Notes under the pieces: generated by a model
What the model was told of the DNA's origin: nothing
Database searches by the model: none
What the model saw: only the letters and a program-made list of their open reading frames with translations
Assembly: GCF_000585395.1 (NCBI RefSeq)
Contig: NZ_KK073875.1
Span: 1,876,649-1,940,648 of the forward strand
Reading direction: 5' to 3'
Length of the DNA stretch: 64,000 bases
Origin: Saccharibacillus sacchari DSM 19268
Lineage (GTDB): Bacteria; Bacillota; Bacilli; Paenibacillales; Paenibacillaceae
In this document: piece after piece, positions 45,447-56,315 of the stretch
How the letters are laid out: each line of letters begins with the position of its first letter
Position numbering within the stretch: the stretch's first letter is position 1
Translations under genes and position numbers: made by a program

Positions 45447-47506
45447 AGGTCAAGCTCCGCCAGGATATCGTCGGGCTCGCCGTTATTCGAGTCCGAGCCT
45501 CGCGTAGACGCATCATTCGCATCTGTCCAGTCCGACTTCGCAGTCTGCGTTTCCGACGGGTCGTCCGCATATCTAGGATCGGAAAAGTCGACATCATCTT
45601 CGTGCGGAGCTTCATCGGGAATGCCATGGCTCTCAAGGTATGAAGCGTCATCTTCAGGCTGTCGCACGCCGGAACGATCGTCCCGATCGGAATAATACGT
45701 ACCCGAACGAGCAGCGTCCGATGCAGTGCCGTAAGCCGAACGCGTATCCGCAGCGCCTCGGAAACTGTAGCCTGCGGCTTCATAAGAATTCCCGCCATAA
45801 AAGTCGGGTTCGGTTCTCAAACTCTCGACGTTCTCGCCGCTTTGAAACCCGCTTCCGCGTGGACGGAAAGATGCGGGAGCGGCAGATTCGCTGATCCGGC
45901 CTCCGCGCAGCGAATCGTCAGACGGACGTTGTTCGCGCAGCACCGATCCGCCGTCGTTCGGCTTTGCCGGGTTTGCAGCGGGCGTTGCGGTTTTGTCATC
46001 AGCGTAACCGCCGCTTCCCCGGCCGACTCCGTACGGATCGGAGCGCAGATTTTCGTTGCCGTCCGTTTTTTTCGGGTTGGATGGCGATGTGCCGGAACCT
46101 TGGTTCGAAGCCGAAGAAGGCGACGCGGGAGCGCTGCTCGGTGCAGACACGCTTCGTTCCCTGCTCGGAGCTTCCGTAACGGGGATGCCGTCGACGGCCG
46201 AGCGGCCCAGACCGTCGAACGCTCCGCCGCTTTGCGACGCGCGCCCCATCATGTCCGGCAGCAGCTCGTCGAAGCTGCGATCCGGGTACTGATGCAGCGT
46301 GTTGAGCAGGTCCATGAAGTCGCGCACAACCTCTCGGGTAGTCAGCAGCGCATCAGCGCCCATCCGTCCCAGCTCGGACTCCATGAACCGGGTCAACTGC
46401 TGCTGGTCCAGGGTCGATTCATACCCGTAATGCGACGCGTGCAGACCGCGCAGCTTTTCCAGCAGGACGAGAATTTCGGCATGCGACAGCATCTCCAAAC
46501 GCAAGATCGGCCCCGCGTAATGCAGCATGCCAGCGCCTTCGCCGAAGCGTCCCGCTACAAGCCGTGAACGTAGGGCGTCGTAACTGAACAGGCCTCTGCG
46601 CGTATCTTCCACGAACTGCGGCGTGCCGCCGAGGAAGATGCCCAGATGCTGCGCTTTGCCCTGCATGGTGTCGTTGAAGATCGTCAGTAGCTTTTCATAA
46701 TTGCTTTGCCGCGAGACGGTATTCGTAATTTTGTACAGATTGACGCCTTCGTCGATAAACAGCAGCAATCCTTTGTAGCCGATCTTCGACATGAACTCCG
46801 CCCACAGCTTCATGTAATCGTACCAATTGTCGTCGTCGATAATGACGCCTACGCCGAGCGTTTTGCGCGCTTCCGTTTTGGTCGGGAACTCGCCTCGCAG
46901 CCAGCGCAGCGCATTTTGCTTCAACTCGTCGTCGGACATTTTGTAGCCGTTCCAATAAGCGGCAAGCACGCGCGCGAAGTCGAAGCCGTGCACCATATGC
47001 TCCATATTGCCCGTCACTTCGAAAATGCGGCGCTCTACCTCGACCGGAAGTTTTTCATCGTCCGGCCGCAGTCCCAGTTCCGCCATCGCCTGCTGCTGCA
47101 AAGACGCGAACCATTTTTGCAGCACCGCTTCCAGCGCGCCGCCGTCGGGACGGGTGCGCGTGGACAGATGCGTCATCAACTCGCGGTACGTGCCGAGTCC
47201 CTGCCCTTTCGTGCCGACCAACCGGCGTTCCGGCGACAGATCGGCGTCGGCTACCACAAAATCGCGATCCATCGCGTAATTGCGCAAAATCTGGATCAGA
47301 AAACTTTTCCCGCTGCCGTATCGGCCCGTAATCAGTTTGAACGCCGCGCCGCCTTCGGCCACGTTGCCCAGCTCCCGCAATACCGATTCGATCTCGAGCT
47401 TGCGCCCGACCGCTATATATTCAAGCCCGATCCGCGGAACCACGCCTGCGCTCAAAGAGTTCACCAGCGCCGACGAGATCCGCTTGGGGATCTTCGTTTG
47501 ATTCAC
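45443..47506 (-). CDS. BrxD-like (DUF2791) P-loop ATPase with a long disordered tail
   Basis: A 687-residue protein. The first ~420 residues match the DUF2791/BrxD ATPase: NSLSAGVVPRIGLEYIAVGR, Walker A ITGRYGSGKSFL, Walker B LLLFIDEGVNLYK and the sensor segment GIFLGGTPQF. The last ~250 residues are low complexity, rich in Ser, Pro, Gly and Asp, ending acidic (PDDILAELDL). BrxD proteins I know end near residue 430, so the tail is an addition. The start is GTG with GGAGGTGA in front. It couples to the helicase by a 4-base overlap. Probably loads or regulates it on DNA. Confidence 0.88.
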   Translation of the reverse strand: MNQTKIPKRISSALVNSLSAGVVPRIGLEYIAVGRKLEIESVLRELGNVAEGGAAFKLITGRYGSGKSFLIQILRNYAMDRDFVVADADLSPERRLVGTKGQGLGTYRELMTHLSTRTRPDGGALEAVLQKWFASLQQQAMAELGLRPDDEKLPVEVERRIFEVTGNMEHMVHGFDFARVLAAYWNGYKMSDDELKQNALRWLRGEFPTKTEARKTLGVGVIIDDDNWYDYMKLWAEFMSKIGYKGLLLFIDEGVNLYKITNTVSRQSNYEKLLTIFNDTMQGKAQHLGIFLGGTPQFVEDTRRGLFSYDALRSRLVAGRFGEGAGMLHYAGPILRLEMLSHAEILVLLEKLRGLHASHYGYESTLDQQQLTRFMESELGRMGADALLTTREVVRDFMDLLNTLHQYPDRSFDELLPDMMGRASQSGGAFDGLGRSAVDGIPVTEAPSRERSVSAPSSAPASPSSASNQGSGTSPSNPKKTDGNENLRSDPYGVGRGSGGYADDKTATPAANPAKPNDGGSVLREQRPSDDSLRGGRISESAAPASFRPRGSGFQSGENVESLRTEPDFYGGNSYEAAGYSFRGAADTRSAYGTASDAARSGTYYSDRDDRSGVRQPEDDASYLESHGIPDEAPHEDDVDFSDPRYADDPSETQTAKSDWTDANDASTRGSDSNNGEPDDILAELDL

Positions 47507-47618
47507 GTTCAGTCACCTCCGAATGTTGCCATGCCTAGCTCCGCACCACTATACCATACTCTTTCCCCATGTTCCGATTCAAAAACAAGCTTTCGCGAAT
47601 TTTCGGAATTTCGTCGGA
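47507..47618 (-). promoter_or_regulatory. Intergenic gap with possible internal promoter before the ATPase
   Basis: On the minus strand TATGGTATAGTGG (about 47545-47557) looks like an extended -10 (TGGTATAGT). A -35 is not clear. It could give extra ATPase/helicase transcript. Confidence 0.35.
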
Positions 47619-50600
47619 TCATCGTTCATATAACCTCTCCAAGATCGGGACATATTCTTCCAGCACTTCGCCCGCGTCGATCAACAAATCCCCGATCGTC
47701 TCCATCGCGGCTTCGTTGATTCGGTCGATTACCGTCTCCGGCAGCTCGCCCGTCGCCCCGGCAATGCTCATTCGCTCGGCGTCGCTTGCATGCAGCAGCA
47801 CCGCGCGCAGCATCTGCCGATCTGCCGAAGTCAGGAGCGCGGCCAGCGACTGCCAATCTTCATCCAGAGCTTCAGCGTCCCAGTCGTCTTCGCTTACGCT
47901 TGAAGGCTCAACAAGGTTTGTATCGGCTTCCAGGCTTTCGCGGTCAGACGGTTGCGGTTCGGAAAACGGAACATCCGAGGCCGGCGTCCCTGCGTTCGAG
48001 AGTTGAATAGCCGGATCATTTTCCCATGCGTTTGAGTGATCCTGTCCAGCTTCGGAAGATCGAACCGGATCGCTCGCTTTCCCTTCGATCTTCGAACCGC
48101 CAGCGACAGGATCAAACGAGAGAGCTCCCGGCACAGCGTCAACGGACCAGCCCTCTTCCGCGTCTTCCGGCAGCTCCATCGTTTCGAAGCCTTCGTACTC
48201 GGCGGTCTCGCCTTGCGCTTCCGTCTTCGGCTCCGCTATCGACTTCGCCGCATCCCCCGCGCTCATCAATTCTCCGGTCAACATGCGCAGCACTTCATCC
48301 GAATCACGGCGAAGCTTATCCAGCTCTTCAAGATTGAACCGCACCTCGGGCCGCTTGGGCGGTTCGGGCAATACGCGTTCTTCCGGCGGAACGAACTCGC
48401 GCTCTACCGCCGCCGCGATCGTCTCGGAAATCTCGGGGTCCAGCTTGATTCCGCGCAAGCGGCCGCCGAATTTAAACCGGGCACGAAGCTCATTTTCCGT
48501 CTGCCGCGTTACCTGTGTCATAAAGTCGCGAAGCTGCGCGTGCAGACTCAGCTTCGGCGCACGCACCAGGAACGTTCGCCCGTACGTTTCCGGATCGTAA
48601 ACGGCGCTGCGGAACAAGTAGCGCTCCGTAATCCGTATATCGGCTGCGCGGAACAATCCCGTCAGCCGAATGCCGCGCGTGGTAATCAGATGTTCGTCGA
48701 TGGCGCGAACCACGTGAGGCAAGACGCGAGGCAAAGCCTTTTTACCCGCATCCTTATAAAAGCGACTGGTCGTCATATCGTAATCCGACAGCCTCGCAAT
48801 CAATTCCCATGTCAGCTCCGCAGGACTCTCCTCCAAACGGCGGGACAATTCGAGATCCAGCAATTCGCCTTTTAACTGTCCCGCCGTCTGTTCCAAAGCG
48901 GTCGAATCCGGCAAATCGAGCGAATTCACCAACGCAAATTCCCGGACCCAATCGGCCATGTAACCGTCCAGGCGACGGAAGCGGGCGCGGTAATTCTCCC
49001 ATACCCGGATCATCGCGGAAAGTCCGTCCTGCGGATTGTCCCAACCTACGCCGTTGATCAATTCGTAGACATAGATGAACAGATAGGACAGGTCCGTCTC
49101 GACCTTTTCGCCTCGGCGGAATTGGGTTCTCCAGTAGAAGTACCATTGCTCCTGCTCCGGCTTCATTGCGGCATAGGTCGGCCAGTAGCTCGAAAAAGAA
49201 ACGAACGGCACTTCCGATTCGGTACGGTCCGCATGCTCGCGCGCCCGCTCGATGAACTCTCGCTCCGCCGATTGCTGCTGCACGGGACGGATCGGACGGG
49301 CTTCGCCGCCGTACGCGGGTTGGCGACGCTTGGGCGGGATGTACGACGGGGTACGTTCCGGTTCGGGGCGCGACGTCTGAATGTCTCGCGGGTCCGGTTC
49401 GCGTTCCGAACCCGACGCTCCCGATCGGCCGCGCGAAGCATCGAAGCTTCTTCCGCCGCCTCCGTCAACGCGTGGCGGAATCGCCATCCCCCGACTCGGC
49501 GGCGTCTGCGATTGAACCTTGGCCTCGTCCACGAACATCTCGGCCATCCCGTCTTCTTTTCGCCAAGAAGGCAACTGAAAAGAAGGAACGTCCCTTAAAG
49601 GCGGTCTGGCTCCCGCGGCAGGCTTGCCTTTATTCGGGTCGATCAATAAATAGCTGCGAGTCAGCGAATCGTACAGTTTCAGCAAACGCACCTGCACGGC
49701 GCGCACCCGGGCATCGTTCATCTGCCCTTCGTCCGAATAAATCGCCAGACGAACCCTTGCCTCGGCGGCATCGATCCGGCTGAACAGCCGCGTCTCGTCC
49801 GAACGCACGGATGTATCCGGTTCAAGCAGCAGCAAAATATCCGCGCGCAGCGGGGCTTCAAAATCGGCCCGTTGCAGCGACGATACCGGGACCAGAATCA
49901 ATCCGGCCTGCTTCGTATCCTCTTCTTCGTTCGGAGACGATTCGAGAAAACGCACGGGCAGACCGGCTTTCGGCGGCGGATCGACCGGGTCGCTGTGTTC
50001 CGCCAACGCCGCCAACAGCTCGCGCCGCCCGACGACCAGCATCCGGCAATCCGGCGATGCAGACAAAGTCTCCGCGATCCAAGTCCTCAATTCTTGCAAC
50101 CTGTGCTCGACGCCGCCATACAGCCCTCCGTTCATGCCCCAGCCTGTCAAATAACGCAGGTGAACCAAAGCAGGGCTTGTTTCTTCGCTCTCTACCGGCT
50201 TGGGACCTTCCAGTTCGATCGGCAGCTCTCCGGCTATTGATTCGCCCGGCAATCCGATCCGCTGCCTGTACGAAAAGCCTGCGGAGATCAGGCCAGCCGA
50301 TCCTCCGCCCGCCCCATGCTCGCGCAAACTGCGGGCAAACTCGGGGGCCTCCAAATCGATCCACCCGTCCTCCAAACGCAGATAGCGCCGTCCTTCGCTC
50401 CAAGCGTCCGTCAATTCGGCTGCCGTGAACTTTTGCTCCCCTACGCTCAATACGGGCTCGGCATGGACGACGCCTACCCCGCGATCCGGCACAGGTCCGC
50501 CGCGAAGCGACCAACTCCAATCCGATGCGTCATAGAGGCGATGCATATCGCGGAAACGAACCAGAGCGTCTCCCGTTACCATCGCTCCCCATTCGCGTTC

Positions 50601-51521
50601 GACCAAACGGGCGAATTCCGCAAGTTCGTCGCCCCGCACGGTTCCGCCGGATTCGCTGCCGAACAGGCGGCGCATCTGCTCCCGGTCCATGGCAGGCCGC
50701 ATGAAGAAGGTTCCTCTCGCATCGGGCTCCGGCGAATCGGGCAAAGATTCCAAAAGAATCTGCGCCTCCGAATAATCGGCTTGTCCGCCTTCTTGCTTAT
50801 CCGCCTTCGCATCCGTCCAAGCGGCTTGCAGGACATAGCCGTCCAGCCCCTGTAATCTCAATGTTTCATTCCCGCTCGCGACCTCGACTGCCGCGTAATC
50901 TTCGCCGCAATCCGTAATGTCGATATGTCCGACCGGCTCCGGCGAATATTCGATTTCGCTATGCACGCGCAATGAACGGTCGCGCATGGCCGGAATCGCC
51001 TGCACCAGCAGTTCTTCCCACTCGTCCGTTCCGATCCGCCGACCGATCCAGTCCAGATCGTCTTCTTCGAAGCCCGGCAGATCGATCAACTCATACCCGT
51101 TGTCCCCGAAGCGCCCCAACCAACCGGATTCCAGATAAGTCGAGCCTTCCGGCAGGCGTCCGATTAACGAGGAACGTTCATGATCAAGGAAAAAGGTCAC
51201 GCCGTAATCGCCGTCCGGGTCTGCCATCATGGCAAGTTCGACCTCGTCGCCCAGATGCAGATGCAGCCCCGGCGCGTCGCCGCGCCCGATCGCCTTAAGC
51301 AGCGTATCGCGAACGACAAGCAGCCGGGAAGCGCGGATCGGCGTCTCTTCCCGGTTCAGCCGATACTCCGGCAGCATATAGCGCGGCAGCGGCGTCAGCG
51401 CATCGCGAAGCAGGACGGGACCTTCCCCGTCCGTCGCGCTCAGCCAGAATTTGCCCCCGCCGTCCGCGCTCAAATATAGATGATAGGAATAAGCTGCGGT
51501 TCTTGCGAAAAAGTCGCTCAT
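47619..51521 (-). CDS. TerB_N/TerB_C-domain giant protein
   Basis: A 1300-residue soluble protein, first in the operon. Residues about 770-1000 contain TerB_N: SYWPTYAAMKPEQEQWYFYW, RTQFRRGEKVETDLSYLFIY and VYELINGVGWDNPQDGLSAM. The last ~200 residues match TerB_C, ending INEAAMETIGDLLIDAGEVL. No TerB core domain is seen between them. Residues 1-600 are of unknown type; parts (WSWSLRGGPV, RYLRLEDGWIDL) resemble the accessory region of bacterial SNF2 helicases, without helicase motifs. A low-complexity Arg/Pro-rich linker lies at about 700-760. GGGGAG supports the start. TerB_N/C proteins are linked with DNA-processing modules; the role here is inferred. Confidence 0.82.
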   Translation of the reverse strand: MSDFFARTAAYSYHLYLSADGGGKFWLSATDGEGPVLLRDALTPLPRYMLPEYRLNREETPIRASRLLVVRDTLLKAIGRGDAPGLHLHLGDEVELAMMADPDGDYGVTFFLDHERSSLIGRLPEGSTYLESGWLGRFGDNGYELIDLPGFEEDDLDWIGRRIGTDEWEELLVQAIPAMRDRSLRVHSEIEYSPEPVGHIDITDCGEDYAAVEVASGNETLRLQGLDGYVLQAAWTDAKADKQEGGQADYSEAQILLESLPDSPEPDARGTFFMRPAMDREQMRRLFGSESGGTVRGDELAEFARLVEREWGAMVTGDALVRFRDMHRLYDASDWSWSLRGGPVPDRGVGVVHAEPVLSVGEQKFTAAELTDAWSEGRRYLRLEDGWIDLEAPEFARSLREHGAGGGSAGLISAGFSYRQRIGLPGESIAGELPIELEGPKPVESEETSPALVHLRYLTGWGMNGGLYGGVEHRLQELRTWIAETLSASPDCRMLVVGRRELLAALAEHSDPVDPPPKAGLPVRFLESSPNEEEDTKQAGLILVPVSSLQRADFEAPLRADILLLLEPDTSVRSDETRLFSRIDAAEARVRLAIYSDEGQMNDARVRAVQVRLLKLYDSLTRSYLLIDPNKGKPAAGARPPLRDVPSFQLPSWRKEDGMAEMFVDEAKVQSQTPPSRGMAIPPRVDGGGGRSFDASRGRSGASGSEREPDPRDIQTSRPEPERTPSYIPPKRRQPAYGGEARPIRPVQQQSAEREFIERAREHADRTESEVPFVSFSSYWPTYAAMKPEQEQWYFYWRTQFRRGEKVETDLSYLFIYVYELINGVGWDNPQDGLSAMIRVWENYRARFRRLDGYMADWVREFALVNSLDLPDSTALEQTAGQLKGELLDLELSRRLEESPAELTWELIARLSDYDMTTSRFYKDAGKKALPRVLPHVVRAIDEHLITTRGIRLTGLFRAADIRITERYLFRSAVYDPETYGRTFLVRAPKLSLHAQLRDFMTQVTRQTENELRARFKFGGRLRGIKLDPEISETIAAAVEREFVPPEERVLPEPPKRPEVRFNLEELDKLRRDSDEVLRMLTGELMSAGDAAKSIAEPKTEAQGETAEYEGFETMELPEDAEEGWSVDAVPGALSFDPVAGGSKIEGKASDPVRSSEAGQDHSNAWENDPAIQLSNAGTPASDVPFSEPQPSDRESLEADTNLVEPSSVSEDDWDAEALDEDWQSLAALLTSADRQMLRAVLLHASDAERMSIAGATGELPETVIDRINEAAMETIGDLLIDAGEVLEEYVPILERLYER

Positions 51522-51669
51522 TTTACTCCCCTAACGCTCTTGTCCGACAGATTGAACCTGTCTTCGAATCAAGAGATTGCCTGAATTTTCGATTCGTTCA
51601 TTATACCACCGTTTATCCGCGGATAAATGCTTTTCGACAAGAAAAGGGGAACCTGTTTTCGCTTTTCTC

Positions 51670-51707
51670 AAAAAAAGCCGCCTTCCGTTAGGTAACGGAG
51701 GACGGCT
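51670..51707 (-). terminator. Terminator of the first dCache chemoreceptor
   Basis: AGCCGCCTTCCGTTA pairs with TAACGGAGGACGGCT; the minus strand ends in T7. Confidence 0.85.
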
Positions 51708-51738
51708 GAATCGATCACGGATATGGCTTTATCGAAGA

Positions 51739-53787
51739 CTAAAATTTAAACTGCCGGATCATCCGGTTGAGTCGGTCGGCGCTGTCGTTCGTTTTTCGGG
51801 CTTCTTCGGCGATTTGGTTGGCTTGGCTTACGGCGGCGGCCGTTTTATCGGCGATTTCTTCCGTGCCTTGCGCCGATTCGTTGTTGGAGCCGGAGATTTC
51901 GTTGATCGCTTGCGTCAAATTCTGAACCGAAGCGCTCAGCTGCTCGCTGGTGGAACTGAATTCGGCGACCATGCGGTCGATATACGTCGCGTCGTTCAGA
52001 TAAGACTCGCTCGTTTTGTTCATCATCGCGTAATCATCGGCGATATTGCCCGTCAGCAGAGCGACCAGGCGCTGCGTGAACTGCTGCAGGTTGCCGACGG
52101 ATTCCGTGACGCCGACCGTGATATTTTGGATCTGTCCGACCGTGTTTTTGGAAGCGTCGGCCAGTTTGCGGATTTCATCGGCAACGACCGCGAACCCTTT
52201 GCCCGCTTCGCCCGCGCGCGCCGCTTCGATCGAAGCATTCAAGGCAAGCAAATTCGTTTGTTGGGTGATTTGCAGGATCGCTTCGCTGAGCGCTTTGATC
52301 TCGTCGACCGATTTGGACTTTTCGAGCGCTTCGTCGAGACCGCTTTTGACTTCTGCGTACACGACCGACGTCTCGGCGATCGACCGCTCCAACGCCGTTT
52401 TGAGGTCGCCGGCCCGCCGGCTGATGACCGCCGCTTCGCCCGCCCCTTCCTGCGCGCCTTTGGCGATCGATTCGATCGCTTTTTCGAATTCGTCCGCGGA
52501 CGCGTTGATCTGCTGCGCCGAAGCCGCCGTTTCTTCCATTCCCGCCGACATGTTTTGCGTCGTCGCCGATACGTCCTGCAAATCCCGGTCCATATCGGTA
52601 AACAGGACGTTCGCGGCTCCCGCCGCTTCTTTGAGGTACACGGCTTCCTGGTTGACGGAACTGATGATTTGCTTGGTATTATCGTGCATTTTGTTCATCG
52701 AGCGTATCAACACGCCTGTCTCGTCCTTGTTGTTCTCGTAATTGCGCGGCAGTTCCCGGGAAAAGTCGCCTTGAGCCATGAGTTCCAGTTGTTCGGAAGC
52801 CGCGCGGATCGGACGCACGATGCCCCGTACCGCGAAGAACAGAACGGTCAAAGCGATCAATAGGGCGACGATCGCGATGACAGCCATCGTCGCCAGCATG
52901 CCGTACAATTCGTTCATGTAAAAACTGACCGGCAAAAAAGTCACGACGTTCATGTTCAGCACGTCGTTTTTGATAAAGGAAGCCAGGTACTTCACGCCGT
53001 CGATCGTGACGTAACCCGTGCCTTTTTCGGCGGTCGCAAGCTGCTGCATCCCTTGTTCGTTGTCCAGTTCGTTAAAATCGGTTTTGAGGATTTGATCGGC
53101 GTTTTGCGACGCGATGACCAAGCCTTTATCGTCGGTGACCACGGTCGTGATGACCTGGTCGTCCTGCTTGTTCGTGATTCCTTTGAGCAAAACGTCGATA
53201 TCGATCGGAAGGCCGAAAACGCTCAGCACTTGATCGGCGGTATTTTTGACGGGCGAAGCGATCGCGATGACGGGACGTCCCGTTACCGGCGACGTTTGCA
53301 AATCGCCCACGACCGGACCGCCGCTGTCGAGTACCGGTTTGTACCACGGAGAAGTCGACAGCATGTCGGTTCCTTGGGAAGCGCCGGACAAACCGTCCAG
53401 ATACAAAATGTCTTCGTATGTGAAAAAGATGTTTTCGTACAGCCCGTTCGAATTCGCCAACTTTCGATTGAGGCTGTTTTGAATACGATCGAAACCGGCC
53501 CGGTCGGTCACGCCCGTGTCGTTCAATTTTTCGAAGTAGTCGACAGTGAATAATTCTTCCGAAATCGAATTCGCCATATTCTGCTGCGAAGCGATGATCC
53601 GTTCGAGCTCGGTCGCTTTTTCGTTCGCCACCCGCGTCAACGAGTCCGAGTTCAGTTTTTCGTAAGAACGGGTCGTCATGTAGCCGATGGCGGCAACGGA
53701 CACGATCATGGATAACGCGATTCCCAAGGCCGTGATGGACATAATGCGCGAAAACAAACTTTTGTTCAGGCTTCGAAAAGATTTCAT
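51739..53787 (-). CDS. Methyl-accepting chemotaxis protein, dCache type (paralog 1)
   Basis: A 682-residue receptor: TM1 at about 14-36, an extracellular double Cache sensor at about 40-280 ([29 protein letters not shown], and [13 protein letters not shown]), TM2 at about 290-312, HAMP and the cytosolic signalling coiled coil with [20 protein letters not shown] at its tip. The ligand is unknown; dCache sensors often bind amino acids. It is nearly co-linear with the next gene and more than half identical by eye, so the two are tandem duplicates. GAGGAG precedes the ATG. Confidence 0.93.
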   Translation of the reverse strand: MKSFRSLNKSLFSRIMSITALGIALSMIVSVAAIGYMTTRSYEKLNSDSLTRVANEKATELERIIASQQNMANSISEELFTVDYFEKLNDTGVTDRAGFDRIQNSLNRKLANSNGLYENIFFTYEDILYLDGLSGASQGTDMLSTSPWYKPVLDSGGPVVGDLQTSPVTGRPVIAIASPVKNTADQVLSVFGLPIDIDVLLKGITNKQDDQVITTVVTDDKGLVIASQNADQILKTDFNELDNEQGMQQLATAEKGTGYVTIDGVKYLASFIKNDVLNMNVVTFLPVSFYMNELYGMLATMAVIAIVALLIALTVLFFAVRGIVRPIRAASEQLELMAQGDFSRELPRNYENNKDETGVLIRSMNKMHDNTKQIISSVNQEAVYLKEAAGAANVLFTDMDRDLQDVSATTQNMSAGMEETAASAQQINASADEFEKAIESIAKGAQEGAGEAAVISRRAGDLKTALERSIAETSVVYAEVKSGLDEALEKSKSVDEIKALSEAILQITQQTNLLALNASIEAARAGEAGKGFAVVADEIRKLADASKNTVGQIQNITVGVTESVGNLQQFTQRLVALLTGNIADDYAMMNKTSESYLNDATYIDRMVAEFSSTSEQLSASVQNLTQAINEISGSNNESAQGTEEIADKTAAAVSQANQIAEEARKTNDSADRLNRMIRQFKF

Positions 53788-54001
53788 TGTTGAAAAAGGC
53801 TCCTCTATCGTATAATTTTATACAATTTGATCACTTGGAATTAGAGAGTGTGCGATCTAGTTCCATTCGACTATTAACCTCTTTTTGCTTGGTTGATTCA
53901 CCTTTTAGTCGGATAAAGAAAATATTTAAATTTTTATTTCTCAAGAAAGTCGGTCGATCGCTAAAACCGTTGGTACGAAAAGCTTTTGGACTTACCTGCA
54001 A

Positions 54002-54042
54002 AATAAAAAGATCCATTTCTTATAAAGAAAAGAAATGGATCT
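54002..54042 (-). terminator. Terminator of the second dCache chemoreceptor
   Basis: AGATCCATTTCTT pairs with AAGAAATGGATCT and continues into T5ATTTT on the minus strand. The rest of 53788-54001 is AT-rich promoter sequence for paralog 1. Confidence 0.85.
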
Positions 54043-54083
54043 AAAGACCTATCAATCTATGCAATTAACAATGAAGAATTCGA

Positions 54084-56135
54084 TCAGAATTTAAATTGGC
54101 GCATGATGGCGTTCAAGCGATCGGCGCTGTCGTTCGTTTTTTGCGCTTCTCCGGCGATTCCGTTCGCTTTGTCCACGACCGAAGCCGTTTTGTCCGCGAT
54201 TTCTTCCGTGCCTTCCGCCGCTTCGTTGTTGGAACCGGAGATTTCCTGGATCGCCTGCGCCAGGTTCTGCACGGACGCGCTCAGCCGCTCGCTGGTGGAA
54301 CTGAATTCGGACACCATGCGGTCCATGTAATTGGCGTCGTTCAAGTAAGCTTCGCCGGTTCGGTTCATCATGGCGTAATCTTCCATCACTTTGCCGGTCA
54401 ACAGTTCGACGAGCCGCTGCGTAAATTGCTGAAGATTCCCTACCGATTCCGTGACGTTTCCGGTAATCGTCTGAATCTGTCCGACCGTGTTTTTCGAAGC
54501 GTCGGCCAGTTTGCGGATTTCGTCCGCCACGACCGCGAATCCTTTGCCCGCTTCGCCCGCTCTCGCGGCTTCGATCGACGCATTGAGCGCAAGCAGGTTG
54601 GTCTGCTGGGTGATTTGCAGGATCGCTTCGCTGAGCGCTTTGATCTCGTCGACGGATTTAGAGTTTTCGAGCGCTTCGTCCAAGCCGGATTTCACTTCGT
54701 CGTACGCGCCCTTCGTTTCCGTGATCGATCGTTCCAACGCGCTTTTCAAATCTTCCGCGCGCTTGCTGATGACGGCCGCTTCTTCCGCGCCTTCGTGGGC
54801 CCCCGCCGCGATCGAGCCGATCGCTTTTTCGAATTCGTTCGTGGACGCGTTGATCTGCTGCGCCGAAGCCGCCGTTTCTTCCATCCCCGCCGACATATTT
54901 TGCGTCGTCGCCGACACGTCCTGCAATTCCCGATCGATCTCGGCAAACATCGCGCTCGCGGCGGCTGCCGATTCTTTGAGGTAAGCCGATTCTTGATTGA
55001 CCGACCGGATGATTTGCTTGGTGTTTTCCTGCATGTTGTTCATCGAACGGATCAACATGCCCGTTTCGTCCGATTTTTTCCCGTAGCTTTCCGGCATTTC
55101 CCGGGAAAAGTCGCCCTGCGCCATCGCTTCCAATTGACCGGACGCCGCGCGGATCGGACGCACGATGTTGCGAACGACTATGAACATCACCGTTAAAGCA
55201 ATCAGCAAGGCGCCGACGGCGATCAAGATCATCGCGGCCAACATGCCGTACAGTGTATCCATATAACTGCTGACGGGCAAAAAAGTCACGACGTTCATAT
55301 TCAACACATCGTTTTTGATGAAAGCTGCCAAATACCGCTCGCCGTCGATCGTAATGTAACCCGTGCCGTTCGACGCCGTCGAAAGCTGCGTCATGCCTTT
55401 TTGATTGTTTAATTGGTTAAAGTCGGTTTGCAGGACTTGATCGGCATCCTGCGAAGCAATGACCAGGCCGCTCGGGTCGGTCACCACGGTCGAAATAATC
55501 TGCTGCTCTTCTTTATGGGTTACCCCGCTCAACAGAACGTTGAGATCGATAGGCAGCGCGAACACGCTCAATACCTTGTTCGTCTCCGGGCCTTTGACCG
55601 GCGAAGCGATCGCGATGGCGGGACGTCCCGTCACCGGGGAAGTCTGCACATCGCCGACCAACGAATTCCCGCTGTCGAGCACCGGCTTGTACCACGGCGA
55701 AGTCGACAGCATATCCGTGCCCTCGGACACGCCCGATAAGCCGTCCGCGTAAACTTTGTCGGCATAGGTGAAAAATATGTTTTCGTACAATCCGTTCGAA
55801 CCGTTCAATTTCCGGTTCAAGGATTCTCGAATACGCGCAGAATCCGCCGGATCGGCCGTTCCCGTCCGATCCAACTTTTCAAAAAAATCGACATTGAAAA
55901 TCTCGCTCGCGATCGAATCGGCCGCGTTACGCTGCGCGGTGATGGTCCGCTCCAGCTCGGTCGTTTTTTCGTTTGCCGTCCGGTTCAAGGAATCGCTGTT
56001 CAGCGTTTCGTACGAACGCGTTGTCATGTAGCCGATCGCGGCTACAGAAGCGGCCAAGGCCAGAGCCATGCTTAAAGCGATCACGAACATAATACGTAAA
56101 AATAAACTTTGAGTCATTCCTCGAAATCTGTTCAT
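54084..56135 (-). CDS. Methyl-accepting chemotaxis protein, dCache type (paralog 2)
   Basis: A 683-residue receptor with the same layout as paralog 1: TM1, double Cache ([29 protein letters not shown]), TM2, HAMP and a signalling domain with [20 protein letters not shown]. Differences cluster in the membrane-distal Cache (for example THKEEQQI against TNKQDDQV), which is expected if ligand range has diverged. AAAGGA sets the start at 56135; the reading to 56186 adds a non-signal leader. It has its own terminator, so the two genes are separately transcribed. Confidence 0.93.
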   Translation of the reverse strand: MNRFRGMTQSLFLRIMFVIALSMALALAASVAAIGYMTTRSYETLNSDSLNRTANEKTTELERTITAQRNAADSIASEIFNVDFFEKLDRTGTADPADSARIRESLNRKLNGSNGLYENIFFTYADKVYADGLSGVSEGTDMLSTSPWYKPVLDSGNSLVGDVQTSPVTGRPAIAIASPVKGPETNKVLSVFALPIDLNVLLSGVTHKEEQQIISTVVTDPSGLVIASQDADQVLQTDFNQLNNQKGMTQLSTASNGTGYITIDGERYLAAFIKNDVLNMNVVTFLPVSSYMDTLYGMLAAMILIAVGALLIALTVMFIVVRNIVRPIRAASGQLEAMAQGDFSREMPESYGKKSDETGMLIRSMNNMQENTKQIIRSVNQESAYLKESAAAASAMFAEIDRELQDVSATTQNMSAGMEETAASAQQINASTNEFEKAIGSIAAGAHEGAEEAAVISKRAEDLKSALERSITETKGAYDEVKSGLDEALENSKSVDEIKALSEAILQITQQTNLLALNASIEAARAGEAGKGFAVVADEIRKLADASKNTVGQIQTITGNVTESVGNLQQFTQRLVELLTGKVMEDYAMMNRTGEAYLNDANYMDRMVSEFSSTSERLSASVQNLAQAIQEISGSNNEAAEGTEEIADKTASVVDKANGIAGEAQKTNDSADRLNAIMRQFKF

Positions 56136-56315
56136 AACAGTTCCTTTCCTGTTTCCACGCAAAAACCCTATAGATAAGGCATGCATAAAATTCGATATTT
56201 TTCGACTTCTTAAAATGTTTTTTGTCGCCTTGCATTCTTTTATTTATTCGACATTCCTGTTCGCAATATGTATAGCTTGCTCCGACTATTGGACAAAATC
56301 ATTCTGCCGGATAAA

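Noticed and set aside
43155..45695. 846-codon open frame on the plus strand
   Set aside because: It lies opposite the helicase gene, has no recognisable domain or ribosome binding site and has the Arg/His/Gln/Phe bias of an antisense shadow.
43254..51521. Complete BREX system
   Set aside because: Only BrxD- and BrxHI-like genes are present; no PglX methylase, PglZ phosphatase, BrxA, BrxB or BrxC in the window.
53788..54083. SigD promoter before dCache receptor paralog 1
   Set aside because: TAAA-like and CCGA-like pieces exist, but the spacing is 11 or 19 bp, outside the accepted range.
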